Assembly: GCF_026212465.1 (NCBI RefSeq)
Contig: NC_080058.1
Span: forward strand, 18,841,485-18,905,484
Direction of reading: 5' to 3'
Origin: Amaranthus tricolor
Taxonomy: Eukaryota > Streptophyta > Magnoliopsida > Caryophyllales > Amaranthaceae
Length of the DNA: 64,000 bases
Position numbers and translations under genes: made by a program. Numbering within the stretch: the first letter of the stretch is position 1; each line of letters begins with the position of its first letter. The notes under the pieces were generated by a model. That model was not told where the DNA came from and did not search any database. It worked only from the letters and a program-made list of their open reading frames with translations. Below, in pieces: positions 14,424 through 27,463 of the stretch.

Positions 14424-15128
14424 TGTTGACTCTCTTAGCTTTTGATGATGACTACACTTAATATAAAAAACTCTATTTTAGAGATTGTGTGCAGGTTGAT
14501 ATCCGGTCTTGATAAAAATCGTTGATAGTGCCTATGACTTAGTTTATGAACGTTGTACATGCCAAATGTATCCAAGAAAGTTAGATAATCCAAGGAAGTT
14601 AGATAAGGAAGATCTCATAGGATGCCAAATGTAGATAGGAGGTCTACTGTTCCCAAGTTTAATGATCTGACAATACTTATTGATGAATGCTCTGTTCCCA
14701 ACACTAAAGTCTGAAAGCATCAACGTCAGTTGAAAATTCTGTAGAATATATTTTTCTGATTTTTAGTTGATGTATTAGTTAAAACTAATTTGTTGCATTA
14801 TTAATTTAATAAGTTAATTGGCAAAATATTTTTTTGGAAAAATAATCGTACATTTTCTAAAGTGGAGAAAACTTCTCCTTATTTTTCTCCACATAAATAG
14901 GCTTGCAATATGGGTTGAATTAAGAATAACTACCTTGCCTATTTTTAGAAAAATAACCGTGTTTACATCCTTGGATTGGCCTAGTTTTCCTTCTATTTAG
15001 GCCTAGAAGGTTTTCACGTAAAATTTTTTTGTCTCTTTCTTATTTTTTGTATCAAGTTTAACTTTTGGATCTGCAATCTAATTCCGCAAAAACAAGGCAA
15101 AAATACTTAAACTTATCAAATAACAAAA
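14424..15128 (+). repeat. 5' LTR of the SIRE-like copia (internally deleted)
   Basis: Starts TGTTGACTCTCTTAGC and ends near AACTTATCAAATAACA. It matches 21900-23034 along its length except for a missing internal block of about 450 bp after the phrase AGAAAAATAACCGTGTTT (near 14960). It contains the shared GAGATTGTGTGCAGGT and GTCTACTGTTCCCAAGTTTA phrases. Confidence 0.9.
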
Positions 15129-15132
15129 ATAC

Positions 15133-16440
15133 TAAAAGGCCACCTACGTTCGATGGAAAGTTCTACATGTACTAAAAAAATAGAATGGAAATCTTCATTA
15201 AAGCTGAAAACTATGAGGTATGGAGAGTTATCGAAATTGGAGATTTTGAGGTAACTACTACAAACTCCAATAACGAAATCATTCCTAATCCTATAACCGA
15301 ATATGAAAAGGAAGATTTTCAGAAAATGGAGATGAACGCTCTTGCCATAAAATTACTTCACTGTGGTCTTGAACCAAACGAACATAATCGTATTATGGGT
15401 TGCAATCTGCCAAGCAGATTTGGGATCTGCTTGAAGTTACCCACGAGTTACAAGTGAAGTAAAGCGCTCCAAGATAGACTTGTTAATGTCTAAATATGAA
15501 CCGTTCCTTATGGAACAAAGAGAAAGCATCCAAGAGATGTTTACCAGGTTCACAAACATCACAAATAAACTTGTCTCTCTTGGAAGACATATTCCCGCTG
15601 ATGAACAGGTCAGGAAACTTCTACGGAGTCTCCCTCAAGATGAACGCTGGAGAGCCAGAGTCCCAGCCATCCAAGAATCCAAAGATTTCACAAAATTCAA
15701 TCTGGACGAACTGGCTGGTTCGCTTATGACTCACGAATTGCATTTGGGAACAGCTGACAGTTCCAAAAACAAAGGCTTGACTCTGACAGTAATTGATCAA
15801 GAAGAGTCAGAATGTGATAAAGAGAAGGCTACTATGTTGGTACGAAAATTTAAGAAATTCTCCAGAAACAGTAGATACGCCAATCAAAGAAACAACAAGG
15901 AAAGAAGATCTGCAAATTCCAAATCCGACTACGAATGCCACAAATGTGGAAGTACTGATCACTTCATCAAAGATTACCCAACATAGAAAAATGAAAAGGG
16001 GAAGGGAAACTAGAAGACTGCTGATGAAAGGAAATCTCAATAAAACAGACTTTTGCAAAGCCATGATTGCTACATGGGGAGAATCCGAGAGTGAAGCTGA
16101 GACAAAGATCCCCGTAGAGGAAGAAACAACCAATTTATGTCTCATGGCTTCACATGACAAAAAGAATGAAAAGTTTAAAGGAAAAGAGGTAATGTCTTCT
16201 AATTCATTTCCTAACCACCTATTTAGTTTGGATAAATATAAACTAATTGAGTTGCTTATGGAGACACAAGATAAATTAGAAGAAAATAGTGTTAAATGTC
16301 TCCAAATTGAAAAAGACCTTAAGATTAGTAAAGACCATGTTTCCTATCTAAACTCTTTTAGATTCGATGTTCAAAATAAATTCTTTAATCTCTTAGATCA
16401 AAACATCACCTTAAAGGAAACATTGGAAAGGGTAAAATAA
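15133..16440 (+). pseudogene. Copia gag remnant (UBN2-type capsid and zinc knuckle)
   Basis: Begins near GCCACCTACGTTCGATGG. The capsid-like text includes ENYEVWRVIEIGDFEV and EMNALAIKLLHCGLEPNE. After a frame change it includes MSKYEPFLMEQRESIQEMF, RKLLRSLPQDERWRA and FNLDELAGSLMTHELHLG, which is the copia gag UBN2 pattern. A nucleocapsid knuckle CHKCGSTDHFIKDY keeps C-X2-C-X4-H, but the final Cys is Tyr. A stop follows at about 15985. A linked frame continues with an acidic stretch (TWGESESEAE, TTNLCLMASH), typical of SIRE gag-pol linkers, ending at 16440. Stops occur early (around 15178 and 15455). It is not functional. Confidence 0.85.
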
Positions 16441-16499
16441 ATTCTTAATACTGCATGCTATATTTTAAATCGTGTACTAATTAGACCTACCTTATGAAC

Positions 16500-18651
16500 T
16501 GTTTAAAGGTCTAAAATCGAATATTTCCTATTTTCGTGTGTTTGGATTTAGATGCTTTGTTCATGTTAATAGAAAAAAAAAGCATAGGAAAGTTTGATGA
16601 AAGAAGTGATGAAGCAGTATTTCTTGGCTATTCATCTCATAGTAAAGCTTATAGAGTTTACAATAAGAGAACTACATGTGTAGAAGAATCTGTTCACATT
16701 ATTTTTGATGAGACTAACTTTGCGAGAAGTGAACAGGATACAAAAAATTTTACAATAGGTCTTGCAAATTTGAAAGATGATGAAGATGTAACTAAAGACC
16801 AAGATCAAAGAGCAATCGGAGAACAACTGATTCAAGAAGAAACCGAAGTACCTGATCAGGAAGAAGAACAGCCGGTAAATGAGGACCAGCATGGTGTTAG
16901 CAATCCAGTTGCTCCCAGAAATGAACCAAATGATCAGGTTGAAGCTGAGCAGAATATCAATCATGTTAGTGAACCTGTTTCCACAACAGTTCCTAGAAGA
17001 AAATTTGTGCACAAACCGTAGAAATATGAATACGGTCATCCACTTGACTTGATTATCAATGATTTAAATAAGGGCATACAAACCAGATCCCAAATAATAA
17101 ATTTCTGTGCACACTTTGTGTTCCTCTCAACATTTGAACCCAAAAATCACGAAGAAGCCTTAAAAGATTCCGAATGGGTTGTTGCCATATCAGATGAATT
17201 GGATGAATTTGAAAGAAATAAAGTATGGCGTTTAGAACCAAAATCAAAACACAAAAAGGTGATTGGGCTAAAATGGGTATCTAGAAAAAAATTAGATGGA
17301 CATGGAATCATAGTAAGAATTAAAGCGAGGCTCGTAGTTAAAGGGTACAATCAACAAGAAGGAATCGATTATACAGAGACATTTGCTCCACTAGCCAGGT
17401 TAGAGGCTATCAAAATTCTAATTTCTTTTGCTGCTTTTATGAATTTTAAGTTATATCAAATGGATATGAAATGTGCTTCCTTGAATGGTTTTCTTGATGA
17501 AGAAGTCTTTGTGGAACAACCCTTGCTGGCTTTGAAAATCTTTCTTTTCTTGATCATGTCTATAACCTTGATAAGCTCTTTATGGGCTAAAACAAGCTCC
17601 TAGGCAATGGTATGAAAGATTATCAAAGTTTTTGATTGAAAATAATTTTATTAGAGGGAAAATTGATAAAATCTTATTTTTCAAGAATAGAGGTTCTGAT
17701 ATTTTAGTTGTATAAATTTATGTTGATGATATTATTTTTGGTGCCACGAATGAATTGCTATGTAAATAATTTGCTAACCTTATGAGTGTTGAATTTGAAA
17801 TGAGTATGATTAGAGAATTAAATTTCTTCCTTGGTTTGCAAATTAAACAAACGACTAATGGAACTTTATTCATTAACAAAAATATATAAAAGAACTTCTT
17901 AAGAAATATGGTTTAAATAATGCTAAAACAAACCACACACTGATGGCTACAAATGTTAGATTAGATGAAGATACGAATGGTATTAATGTTGATCAAACTA
18001 TGTATAGAAGCATGATTGGATCTTTATTATATCTAACCGCTAGTAGACCCGATATTGTGTTTAGTGTTGGTCTGTGTGCTAGATTGGAATCAAATCCCAA
18101 AGATACAGCAGTGAAAAGAATTCTAAGATATTTGAAGGGAACATATGACTTGTCCCCATTTTATCTAAAAAGTGATGTCTATGATTTGAAAGGTTATAGT
18201 GACGTAGACTATGCAGGAAATCTTGTAAACAGAAAAAGCACCTCAGGTATCGTAAAATTCCTTGTCTCTTGTTTAGTGTCTTGGTGTTCTAAGAAATAAA
18301 ACAACTTACATTATCCACCGCGGAAGCAGAATATGTGGCAGCAGCAGCTTGCTATTCCCAAATGCTTTAGATTAAGCAATAGCTAAGAGACTTTGGTATT
18401 AAGTTTGAATGTGTTCCTATTTATTGTGATAATACTAGTGCCATATGCATATCTAAAGATCACGTGCATCATTCTAGGGTTAAACATATTCATATACAAC
18501 ATCATTTTCTTAAGGATAATGTGGAAAATAAAATATATCAGTTAAGCATGTTAATACTAATGATCAAATAGCAGATATCATGACTAAACCACTTCCAAGG
18601 GAACAACATGAAAAGATGAGGCTGGAACTTGGAATGATCAAGCTTCACTAA
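16500..18651 (+). pseudogene. Copia pol remnant: integrase tail, reverse transcriptase, RNase H
   Basis: Opens inside the integrase C-terminus (FRVFGFRCFVHVN, frameshift, then KFDERSDEAVFLGYSSHSKA), so protease and the integrase catalytic core are missing. An acidic linker to 17021 ends in a TAG. Reverse transcriptase text ([34 protein letters not shown]) runs at 17260-17400. The catalytic YVDD box is near 17720, just after a TAA. RT-RNase H connection text (RSMIGSLLYLTASRPDIVF, RILRYLKGTYD) follows at 18000-18160. RNase H remnants (TAEAEYVAAAACYSQ, DQIADIMTKPLPRE) reach a stop at 18649-18651. At least eight stops or frameshifts are visible. Confidence 0.9.
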
Positions 18652-19312
18652 AGTCTATGACAAGCATTCCCCTCAAAGAAAAATAAAAATTGGAAGGGTT
18701 GATTCATCCACAAAAATCCTGATTCAGAAATCAATCACTGTAAGGTTCAAGTATGCAGTTATTTAAAGTATATACTATGGTTGCTTTCTTGAATGCGTGT
18801 TTAAATTGATCAGACCAAATCAGCATTTATTTCTTCTATGTATAGCCCTCATATTAAAAAAAGGAAACAAGGACATTTTTATTTCTTATTTTCAATCTTA
18901 TTTTCAAAAATCCCAACATCATTATGTTTCGAAAATTGGCTAGCACAAGTACTCATTAATTAAGATGGTCTAAAATAGTAGGAGTCGGATCATCCCCAAG
19001 TAAATTGTTTCGAAAATCCTTTACTAACTGCCAATTCCATGAACCTACTCACTAACTCTTCATCATCCACCTTGTTCACACTTTAAATTATTTAGATGAA
19101 CAAAATTAAATTCCTTGAGTAACACCCCATAACCGTCTTTACACCCTTATAAAATAACTACTCTCACTTCGACTCCCTCATGTCACATCACTCCATCACA
19201 CATTAAACCCTCACATCACTTTACTCACTACTCATTACTTATCACCTCCAAACCGTCAATATCACTAACTCACCATCAACACTCCTTCTTTCTCTCTTTC
19301 ATTAACCCAACC

Positions 19313-21141
19313 ATGAAAACCCCCAAAGCCACAAAATTAACCAAGAAATCGAGCAAGAAGACCCCTAAAACAACTTAACCAAAGCTGCTAAAAGTCATTC
19401 ACCCATCACCATTAATCAATGCACCACCATCATCATCCTCTTCACCAAAACCATCCGATCAACCGAGTTCATCAACTATGCATGCCGGTTTTAAACGCCC
19501 TAACACAACCCCAGGAGGAGGCTCATCATCCAGACCTACAAAGAAAAGTAAGAATGTTGATCCCAACAGTCCTTATGAAGTTGCTAAAGAAATGTCCATT
19601 GGTTTTGGCCTTGACAAGTATTGGTATGAATCTACTCCTTTCCCCCAACTTCACGCCATTCTTAAAAATCAAAATTGGGAAACTCTAATATCTGATTTTT
19701 GTTGCAATCTAATTTACCCTAACCTTATGCATGAGTTCATTTCAAATTTTTCTGTTGAAAATGGGGTTTGTTGGAGTGTAGTCAAGGAGATTAAAATTAA
19801 ATTTAATTGCATGATGCTAGGTAAATTGTTTGGGGTTCCTGCAGTTGGTTTTGACACTTATTATGTCGGTTCAAAGATTGTATTTTCTGGGATTAATGAA
19901 AAGACAATGCTAAAATTTTTAGGGATTTATGAGAAAAAGGGTAGGATAAGTCACAATACACTATCCCCCTTACACAAACTGCTTTACAACATTGCCCGAC
20001 GATTTATTTTACCACGAAACTCCAAGTGTAGTGAAGTAAATCTTAGGGATGCCACACTGATTTATTGCTTGGCTAACCATATTAAAATCAATTTCCCTTC
20101 ACTTATGATTTCACACTTGTTTGACTGTATTGAGAAGAAGTAGATGGTAGGGTATGGAGGCTTGTTGACTTGGATTTTTAGAAAGGTTGGAGTCCCATTG
20201 GAAGGATTGCAGTTTCCCATGAGCTCTAGTAACAAAACAGGTGCAAAATGTCTCACTAATTTGCACCTCAAACTATCTGATAAGGGAATTTTGGAGGAAG
20301 CTTCCATTGAGAATCAGGAGGAAGAGGATTTCTGATGAAGAAAAAGATGAAGAAAAGGAAAAATAAAAAGAAAAAGAAAAGGAGGATCTAAAGGCTGCTA
20401 AGGAGGACCAAGAGACCATTCCCACTATCACTCATGAAGAGGCAGAAGTTGGTTCTCAAGGGGCACAAGAGGAAGTTAAGGAACAAGGGGAATAGGAGGA
20501 CGCCTTAAGTGAGGGGGAAGCCTCTAAGAAAGAAGAGGGTGAGGAACTGGATGATGATGATGATGATTTATCTAGTGTAGGGATGCCTATGAAGAAGAAG
20601 CCCATTGTGATTCCAAGGTAAAGTAGTAGGCTAGCTTCCAAGGGAAAATGTCCAGTAATTAGTTTGGATGATGAATCTTCCTCACACACCACCCTTGACC
20701 CTCAACCTATTGCACCTTCCTCACCAAAATCAGCCACGCCACCTACCCATCACATACCATCACCTCCACCTTCACCTATTCCTTCCACAACTCCACCAAC
20801 AAATACTACACCTGCTTCACCACTTCCACATACTTCACTAGGTCTTGATCCTTCCTCAGTTCCTGTAACTATTTTAGACCCTATGCCCAACAAACTTCAG
20901 GATCTTTAGTCCCAGTTCTATTCCTTTCAAGATGAAGTTTCTTGCAACTATTTTGGACCCTATGCTCAACAAACTCCATGATCTTCAATCCTAGTTCTAT
21001 TCCTTTCAAGATGAAGTTCGTGTCACATTTGCATCCATCACTGACCAGCTCACTCAAATGGAGGCACGTCTAGGTGCTAAGCTTGACACAGTGGAAGTGC
21101 AGACCGAATACGTAAATGAAGAAGACCAACCTACTGCCTAA
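19313..21141 (+). pseudogene. SIRE-type third ORF (env-like / putative plant transposon protein)
   Basis: An ATG at 19313 opens a Lys/Thr/Ser/Pro-rich head with TAA at 19376. The same frame runs from 19379 to a TAG at 20141-20143. That central block includes KYWYESTPFPQLHAIL, NFSVENGVCWSVVKEIK and NHIKINFPSLMISHLFDC, resembling the 'putative plant transposon protein' domain carried 3' of pol by SIRE-like elements. After the TAG the frame continues (TWIFRKVGVPLEGLQF), then a Glu/Lys-rich segment, a Pro/Ser/Thr-rich segment (20690-20870) and a short helical tail (ITDQLTQMEARLGAKLD) ending at 21139-21141. The function in living elements is unproven; no signal peptide or membrane segment is evident here. 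Several stops and a frameshift near 20335 break it. Confidence 0.7.
20868..21020 (+). repeat. Short direct duplication inside the env-like ORF
   Basis: A segment of about 70 bp starting CTATTTTAGACCCTATGCCC (about 20868) recurs as CTATTTTGGACCCTATGCTC (about 20947). Both end in TCTATTCCTTTCAAGATGAA. The two copies differ at several bases. Confidence 0.8.
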
Positions 21142-21885
21142 TCCGCTTAACTATTATCTTTTCTTGTGCTGCTCCATCTAACAAACAAACAATTTTATTT
21201 TGGTTTTTGATGTACCAAGCTGGGTACGATGTTGTAATTGGATATTTTTTGTTTTAAACACTGGTGCTCTTATTACTCTAGTTTGTGATGTTTAAGCGTT
21301 ACATACTTTTGATTGCATTTCTTAATACTTACTTTATTTCACTGCTCCTTGTTTACCTTCTTTTCTCTATACATATATTGTTAGTACAATGGTTTAAATG
21401 CTCCTCTCCTTTTTGAATGATGTCAAAAGGGGGAATAATTGCACAAACTTAAGAGGTATGCTTGGTAAATGACATAGTTCCTAATGCTTCTTTATTGTTT
21501 TGTGTACAGAATGTAATGTAATGTTCTGATTAGGAATTATGGTCTAATTGGTTTATAGTATCAATTTCATGCTTTGTTGTTTATATTTAAATTGATATGT
21601 ATGCTCTGATAGAATTTTGCTTAGGCTTAGTTTCATAGTCGTCAGTTACTATTTTGCTCTACTCTTATTTTGTTAGCACTTAGTATCTTAGCATTATTTA
21701 ATTTTAGGATTATTTAAAAATATTATGCTTTTATTAGAGTAATCTGTTTTATCATATGTACTTGGTAAATTCTATTCTAATGATCTAATTTGCTAAGTTA
21801 TGTAGAGTAGCTTTAATCTCTGGCGTGCTCTATGACATTAGTTTTACTCAATTTTGTTTAAGTTTGTTTATAAGATTGTCATCAT

Positions 21886-21899
21886 TAAAAAGGGGGAAT
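21886..21899 (+). promoter_or_regulatory. Polypurine tract of the SIRE-like copia
   Basis: AAAAAGGGGGAA directly before the 3' LTR, the expected plus-strand priming site. Confidence 0.75.
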
Positions 21900-23034
21900 T
21901 CGTTGACTCTCTTAGGTTTTGATGATTACTACACTTGATATAAACAACTGTATTTTAGAGATTGTGTGCAGGTCGATATCCGATCTTGATAAAGATCGTT
22001 GATAGTGCCTATGACTTAGTCTATGAACGTTGTACATGTCAAATGTATCCAAGGAAGTTAGATAAGGAAGATCGCTTAGGATGCCAAATGTAGACAGGAG
22101 GTCTACTGTTCCCAAGTTTAATGATCAGATGATACTTGTAGATGTAGACAATACTTTGTTTCCAAGACTGAAATCTGAAAGCATCAACGTCAGCTGAAAA
22201 TTCTATAGAATATATTTTTCTGATTTTTAGTTGATGTATTAGTTAAAATTAATTTGTTGCATTATTAATTTAATAAGTTAATTGGCAAAATATTTTTTTG
22301 GAAAAATAATCATACATTTTCTAAAGTGGAGAACTTCTCATTATTTTTCTCCACATAAATAGGCTTGCAATATGGGTTGAATTAAGAAAAACTACCTTAC
22401 CTATTTTTAGAAAAATAACTGTGTTTTTTTTTTCTTGCAAATCAAGATCCACTTACTTCGCCTTAATCTTAGGAATAAGCATGTAATAGGTATTCTTTCT
22501 TTTATCAGCTACATGAGCTCTTATATAAAAGGGACTTGTTTTTCAACCGAAAGGGTGTGTAGGAGTGTCCATACGTGAGATCAAAATTAACATGAAATAT
22601 TTTTGCTCCAAAAATTGCCAATTAACTTCAAATATTTTCTTGTGCAACTTATTAATTTTATCCTTAGGAATTCGTCCTTTGTAAAGGGTTTTTGAGAGAA
22701 TTGTTGTAACTAGACTAGGGAAAGTCTTGGGGAGAAGAGAGAAGTTCAAGTGAAGTAAGAGAAGGAGAAAGAGAAAGAGAAGGAGAAGGAGAAGGAGAAA
22801 GAGAAGTTGGCCTAGTTTTGTTTATTTATTTTATGTAATTGTAACTAATTGCCTAAAACATAGTAGAGATTTTTGAAATCTCGGGGGGTTGTGGTTTTTC
22901 CTTCTATTTAGGCCTAGAAGGTTTCCACATAAAATTGTGTTGTCTCTTTCTTATTTTTTGCATCAAGTTTAAGTTTTAATTCTGCAATCCTAATTCCACA
23001 AAAACATGGAAAAATACTTAAACTTATCAAACAA
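21900..23034 (+). repeat. 3' LTR of the SIRE-like copia
   Basis: Starts near CGTTGACTCTCTTAGG and ends near CTTATCAAACAACA, matching 14424-15128. It is about 1.13 kb because it keeps a block (about 22420-22900) that the 5' LTR has lost. That block contains a purine-only GAGAAGGAGAAA microsatellite at about 22755-22806. Confidence 0.88.
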
Positions 23035-24165
23035 CAACTATCTAAGTGTAGCGGTAAGTACGAGATCGAACCACAAGGATAAGAGCAACGTTTCTTAGCT
23101 TCTTAAGTATAGAAGGTGTATTTAGGGTTTGGGGTGTTTAGCTATAACTATTAATGCATGAAATGAAGTACGATGAAAACAATCAACAAACTAAGCAGCA
23201 ATCAAGTAAGTACGCCCTAACAACGTACTCTCAAGTGTTCGTGGTTTAAAAGGAGGAAACTCAATCATTCATTGGCGTCGCACCGAAACTCAGAGAAAGT
23301 TAGTGACCCCACAAGTCACACGAACGACCTAGAATTTCCCTATGTCTCCTTAGGAGTGGTAGGAAAGGATTCATATTGAATTTTGTCTACTAATTAATGC
23401 AATTCTCACTTCAACCTGTAATAAACAAACATGATTTCCAATTCCCAGGAATTCGTTGATCGAAACCCCTAACAGATTCACTCACTCAAAATTTAGTTAA
23501 ACAGGAAATGACTATGAAGAAAGCAATTAAATCAAACATCATTAAAGGAAAGCAATAAACGATTCAGTTAGAAACCAATAAGGGAAATAAAATTTAATAT
23601 AAGGAACGAAAGTTGAAATCCGAAAGCAATAAACGAAAGCGATGAATGAGTTGAACTAAAATTAAAAGAATTAAATCTATTTTATTTAGGGTTTAAAAGC
23701 AATAAATGTTACACTATCATCAAAACCTAGGATAAAATCTCGAAGAGAGGCATACCCCCTACAATCTAAAAATGGGTTATTTATAGAGCTAAAAATTTGC
23801 AAAAATGCGCCTAGGTAATACAAAGGAGTTGGGTAAAATCTGTCATTGCATCGAAGGTAAAAGATCAAAGACAGCTGCTAAACTTCCCATTCGCCCGATT
23901 GTAAGAGTTCTTTGCCTAAATTGGGTTCATTTGCCTGTATGGACTAGATTATTCGCTTGAATGAAGGTGACTTCTTATTGTTGTGTTGTTGCCCAACATT
24001 TTGTTTGCTCGAAGCTCTAGATGTATTCGATCTAATGCTAACCTAATCAATTGAATTGAGTCCTATTCTGCCATCTATGAGCATCCAACTTTATCGTGGT
24101 GCCTAGCATGTTGTTACATCTTTAGGCCATCTATGAGCATCCAACTATATCGTGGTCATCAAGAA
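23035..24165. other. Unclassified repeat-like spacer
   Basis: Begins TAAGTGTAGCGGTAAGTACG, then GATCGAACCACAAGG, wording typical of plant non-coding retroelement interiors, but no LTR pair was found. A direct repeat of about 33 bp starting GCCATCTATGAGCATCCAAC lies at about 24070 and 24127. No gene recognised. Confidence 0.4.
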
Positions 24166-24625
24166 TCATCGGGATGCGTGCCAAGTCTCCCAAATGCACG
24201 TGAAATTAGTTTTTCGCCTCTTGTTTACTTGAAATAACCATTTGACACCCAATAGCATGAACAAAGTAAAATTACGCATGAAATGAGTAAAACAAAAATT
24301 ATAAGACTCAACACGATAAGGAGTAGTAAATGTGCTATAAAATGAGCAGAACACACTCGCATTGTCATATTTGATAGGTACTTCTTTGTAGTCTAATCCT
24401 AGATCCCTTAGTTGCTGTGATATCATTTGTATTTGAGCACAACATGCAACTGTGGCAATGTATTCAGATTCGGCTAATAATAGGGCCAAACTAAGTCTTG
24501 TTTCTTAGATTGCCAAGAAATAAGTGAGGATCCAAGAAATTGACAGTTCCTTGTTGTGCTTTATAACTTGTAAAATCAGATTCTGAATATCCAACTAACA
24601 TGAAATCACTTTATAACCTGCAAGT
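24166..24625 (-). pseudogene. Copia RNase H fragment
   Basis: Minus-strand text resembles the copia RNase H C-terminal region: VGYSESDFTSYKA near 24605-24570 and, after a stop and frameshift near 24490, AESEYIATVACCAQIQM and QQLRDLGLDYKEVPIKYDN to about 24350. The rest of the reading frame to 24166 loses similarity. It is opposite in strand to the SIRE-like element and differs in wording, so it is a separate insertion remnant. No LTRs were found for it. Confidence 0.8.
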
Positions 24626-25114
24626 TCTTATTTGCCACTTTATATTATTACATGTAGCATTATCGTGGCACAAGTGATTTTTTTCCATGGTATATATTTA
24701 CCTATGGCTTAAATTCTAGCTAAAATTTTGATATTATCTTGAAAGTTATTGAAAAATCTATAAGGGTGATAGAATACTCTAGAAGAAGGGTTGAATAAAA
24801 TATGCCAACTCTTTTGCTGATAATAAGTCAAGGCCTGGACAAGGCAATCAAGGCGTTGAAACCAAAACAGAAGCTCGTTTTGCAGATTAAGTTCGAGTCT
24901 TGTTTGAGCAAATGATAAAACATAAAGAACACAATCAATTAAAGAGTTCAGTCTTCTAGTAGGACATAATCTCTACCCTTGAGTTTTTCCCTAGCTTACT
25001 GGCTTTGGGTAAATAGTCTTAGATCACTTTCACATATAGTTCTAGATACAAACCTTAGAAGAAGGTCACACTTATCTTCTGACAATGCAATGCTACCAAA
25101 CTATAAATTCTAAG
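24626..25114. other. Spacer before truncated gypsy LTR
   Basis: No recognisable gene, RNA or element end. Confidence 0.4.
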
Positions 25115-25266
25115 TGTAACAGGCTCAAATTTCTTAATCTTACTTTTCCGATTAATTATTCCGATTTTTTTTTGTCGAATTCCTAATCCTTTGGTTGTCT
25201 AATTCAAATCACCTTTAATTTCTAAATCTTATTCCGATTTTGTAATTTCTTCCAAATTTTCAAACT

Positions 25267-25688
<422 letters not shown>

Positions 25689-27463
25689 AGCACTAAAATA
25701 TTATTTTATTATTTTATACTACGAAAAGTAAAATTTTAACATTATATTTACGGCTTTATTAAAACGTTACGTTTTAATTTCGTTTCCTTAAACTAACTTT
25801 ACTACTTATCGTTTTAACCTTACAACTTTGATTGAATTATTTTATACCTAAAAATTAACTATATTTTTTTTATTAACTTTAAGTATAGTTTTAACCAAAA
25901 TTTTCTAAGTAAAATTATCATATTTTCGTAATCAAACCTTAATCATACTTTCCCATTAATCTAAAATATTTCACTAGTATAAACTAGAACAAAAATTTGA
26001 TGAACCAAAATCCTTTCTAAATCAATCCATAATGTTCATCACTTACACAAGCTATCACCATTTCCTAACACAAGTTAATCTTCTTCTACACTCCAAACTC
26101 TTACACATCAACTTACACACTCCAACTCTTTCACATTCACTTACACACTCTAAATCACTTACACAAGTTAACCTTCTTTTTCATATAATCTTATGAACTA
26201 AAAAGTTGCCCAAAACCCATTATAAATACCCCTCCTTAGCCATGAGATCACTTGCATCCCCATCATCAAATCTTTCTACCATTCCTTTTTATATCTTCAC
26301 GTCATTAACATCTTACTAACTTTATACCCTTTTTATTAGTTGAAGAATCAAATGAAGATGGAACTTGATCTTATCACTTCTTAAGCCAATAATCATCAAG
26401 TTTTGAAAAGTCAAGTGATTTTCTTTTGGGTAATTGAAGATCTACTTCTTTGAAGCTTGGAACCTTGAAGACTTTCTCTTTTGGAGCTTATTTCTTTAAG
26501 TTCTTATTTTCCTATTATTATTCTCTTACTTGGTTTAGCACCACCTTCGGAAGAAAATGGTACACATTTTCTTAACTCTCTCGTTATGTGATAATTATTT
26601 ATGGTTACTCGATAATATAAAAGCATGATCAACATGATTTTATTTTAATCATTTAAACTTTACATGGTAATATTAAAGTCATATCCAGTTTAGTGATATT
26701 TTCGTCAAAACAGTAATACTTTTGGGACACTCGAAAAAAAAGTCATATATGAAAATTTTTAATTAATATGATAATATAGGTATATATGAATTTTACTAGT
26801 TAAATAAACTTATGTCTTTAAAATGATTCCATATCATCTTGGTGTTTTGATAAATTTTTTTTAATTTTGGACTCAAGTAATTATAAAGAATTATTAATCG
26901 GTTTATCGGTAAAATAGTCAAACAAATTTGTTAAAATGCTTAGCGTTGTTTTTCTTGAAAACTCATTTCATTTAAATTTTGGACCCTTAATAACTTTTTG
27001 GATTATGTTTTTTATAGTTATGATAGATCCGTTTTACTATTTTACTGGTTATTTGATAAAATATTTTATTAAGTACTTAGAAATATTACCCTTGACTTTT
27101 ATGATTATTTATGACATAATAATGACTTAGTTTAGCCTCAGGAATCTTAGTATAGCTACGAAAGTTTGTGATTTAATTAATATTAATTTATTAGATACTA
27201 GTAATTTTTTTTATTAAAAGGCTAGAACTGTCAATATTTTGACTAGTGGAAGTTTGACTTATAAGAATGTAAACTATTTCGGTTTAGAGTCTTGTTTGAT
27301 ATTGCATGATATTAATTGTATAATTCTAATAGTAAGGTAACGTCGAACCATGGACCGGCATATAATATCCCGGCGTCCGTGTTAGCCGGCACGTAAAATG
27401 CTGTGTCAGACAGGAGGTCCGAGAAAAACCCATCCTGTGAAGTCTCGACCATAACAGTATTGA

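Larger units (their letters stand above)
14424..23034 (+). mobile_element. SIRE-like Ty1/copia retrotransposon, degenerate
   Basis: Two related LTRs bracket, in order, a gag fragment, an integrase tail, reverse transcriptase, RNase H and a third env-like ORF, followed by a polypurine tract (AAAAAGGGGGAA). Gene order plus the 3' ORF fits the SIRE/Maximus lineage of plant copia elements. Every ORF is interrupted. The protease and most of the integrase are deleted. The primer-binding site is not visible: the gag text starts within about 20 bp of the 5' LTR end. I could not find a convincing 5-bp target duplication. Confidence 0.85.

Noticed and set aside
15807..16160. 117-codon minus-strand frame within the copia gag
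   Set aside because: Antisense shadow of the gag-linker coding sequence.
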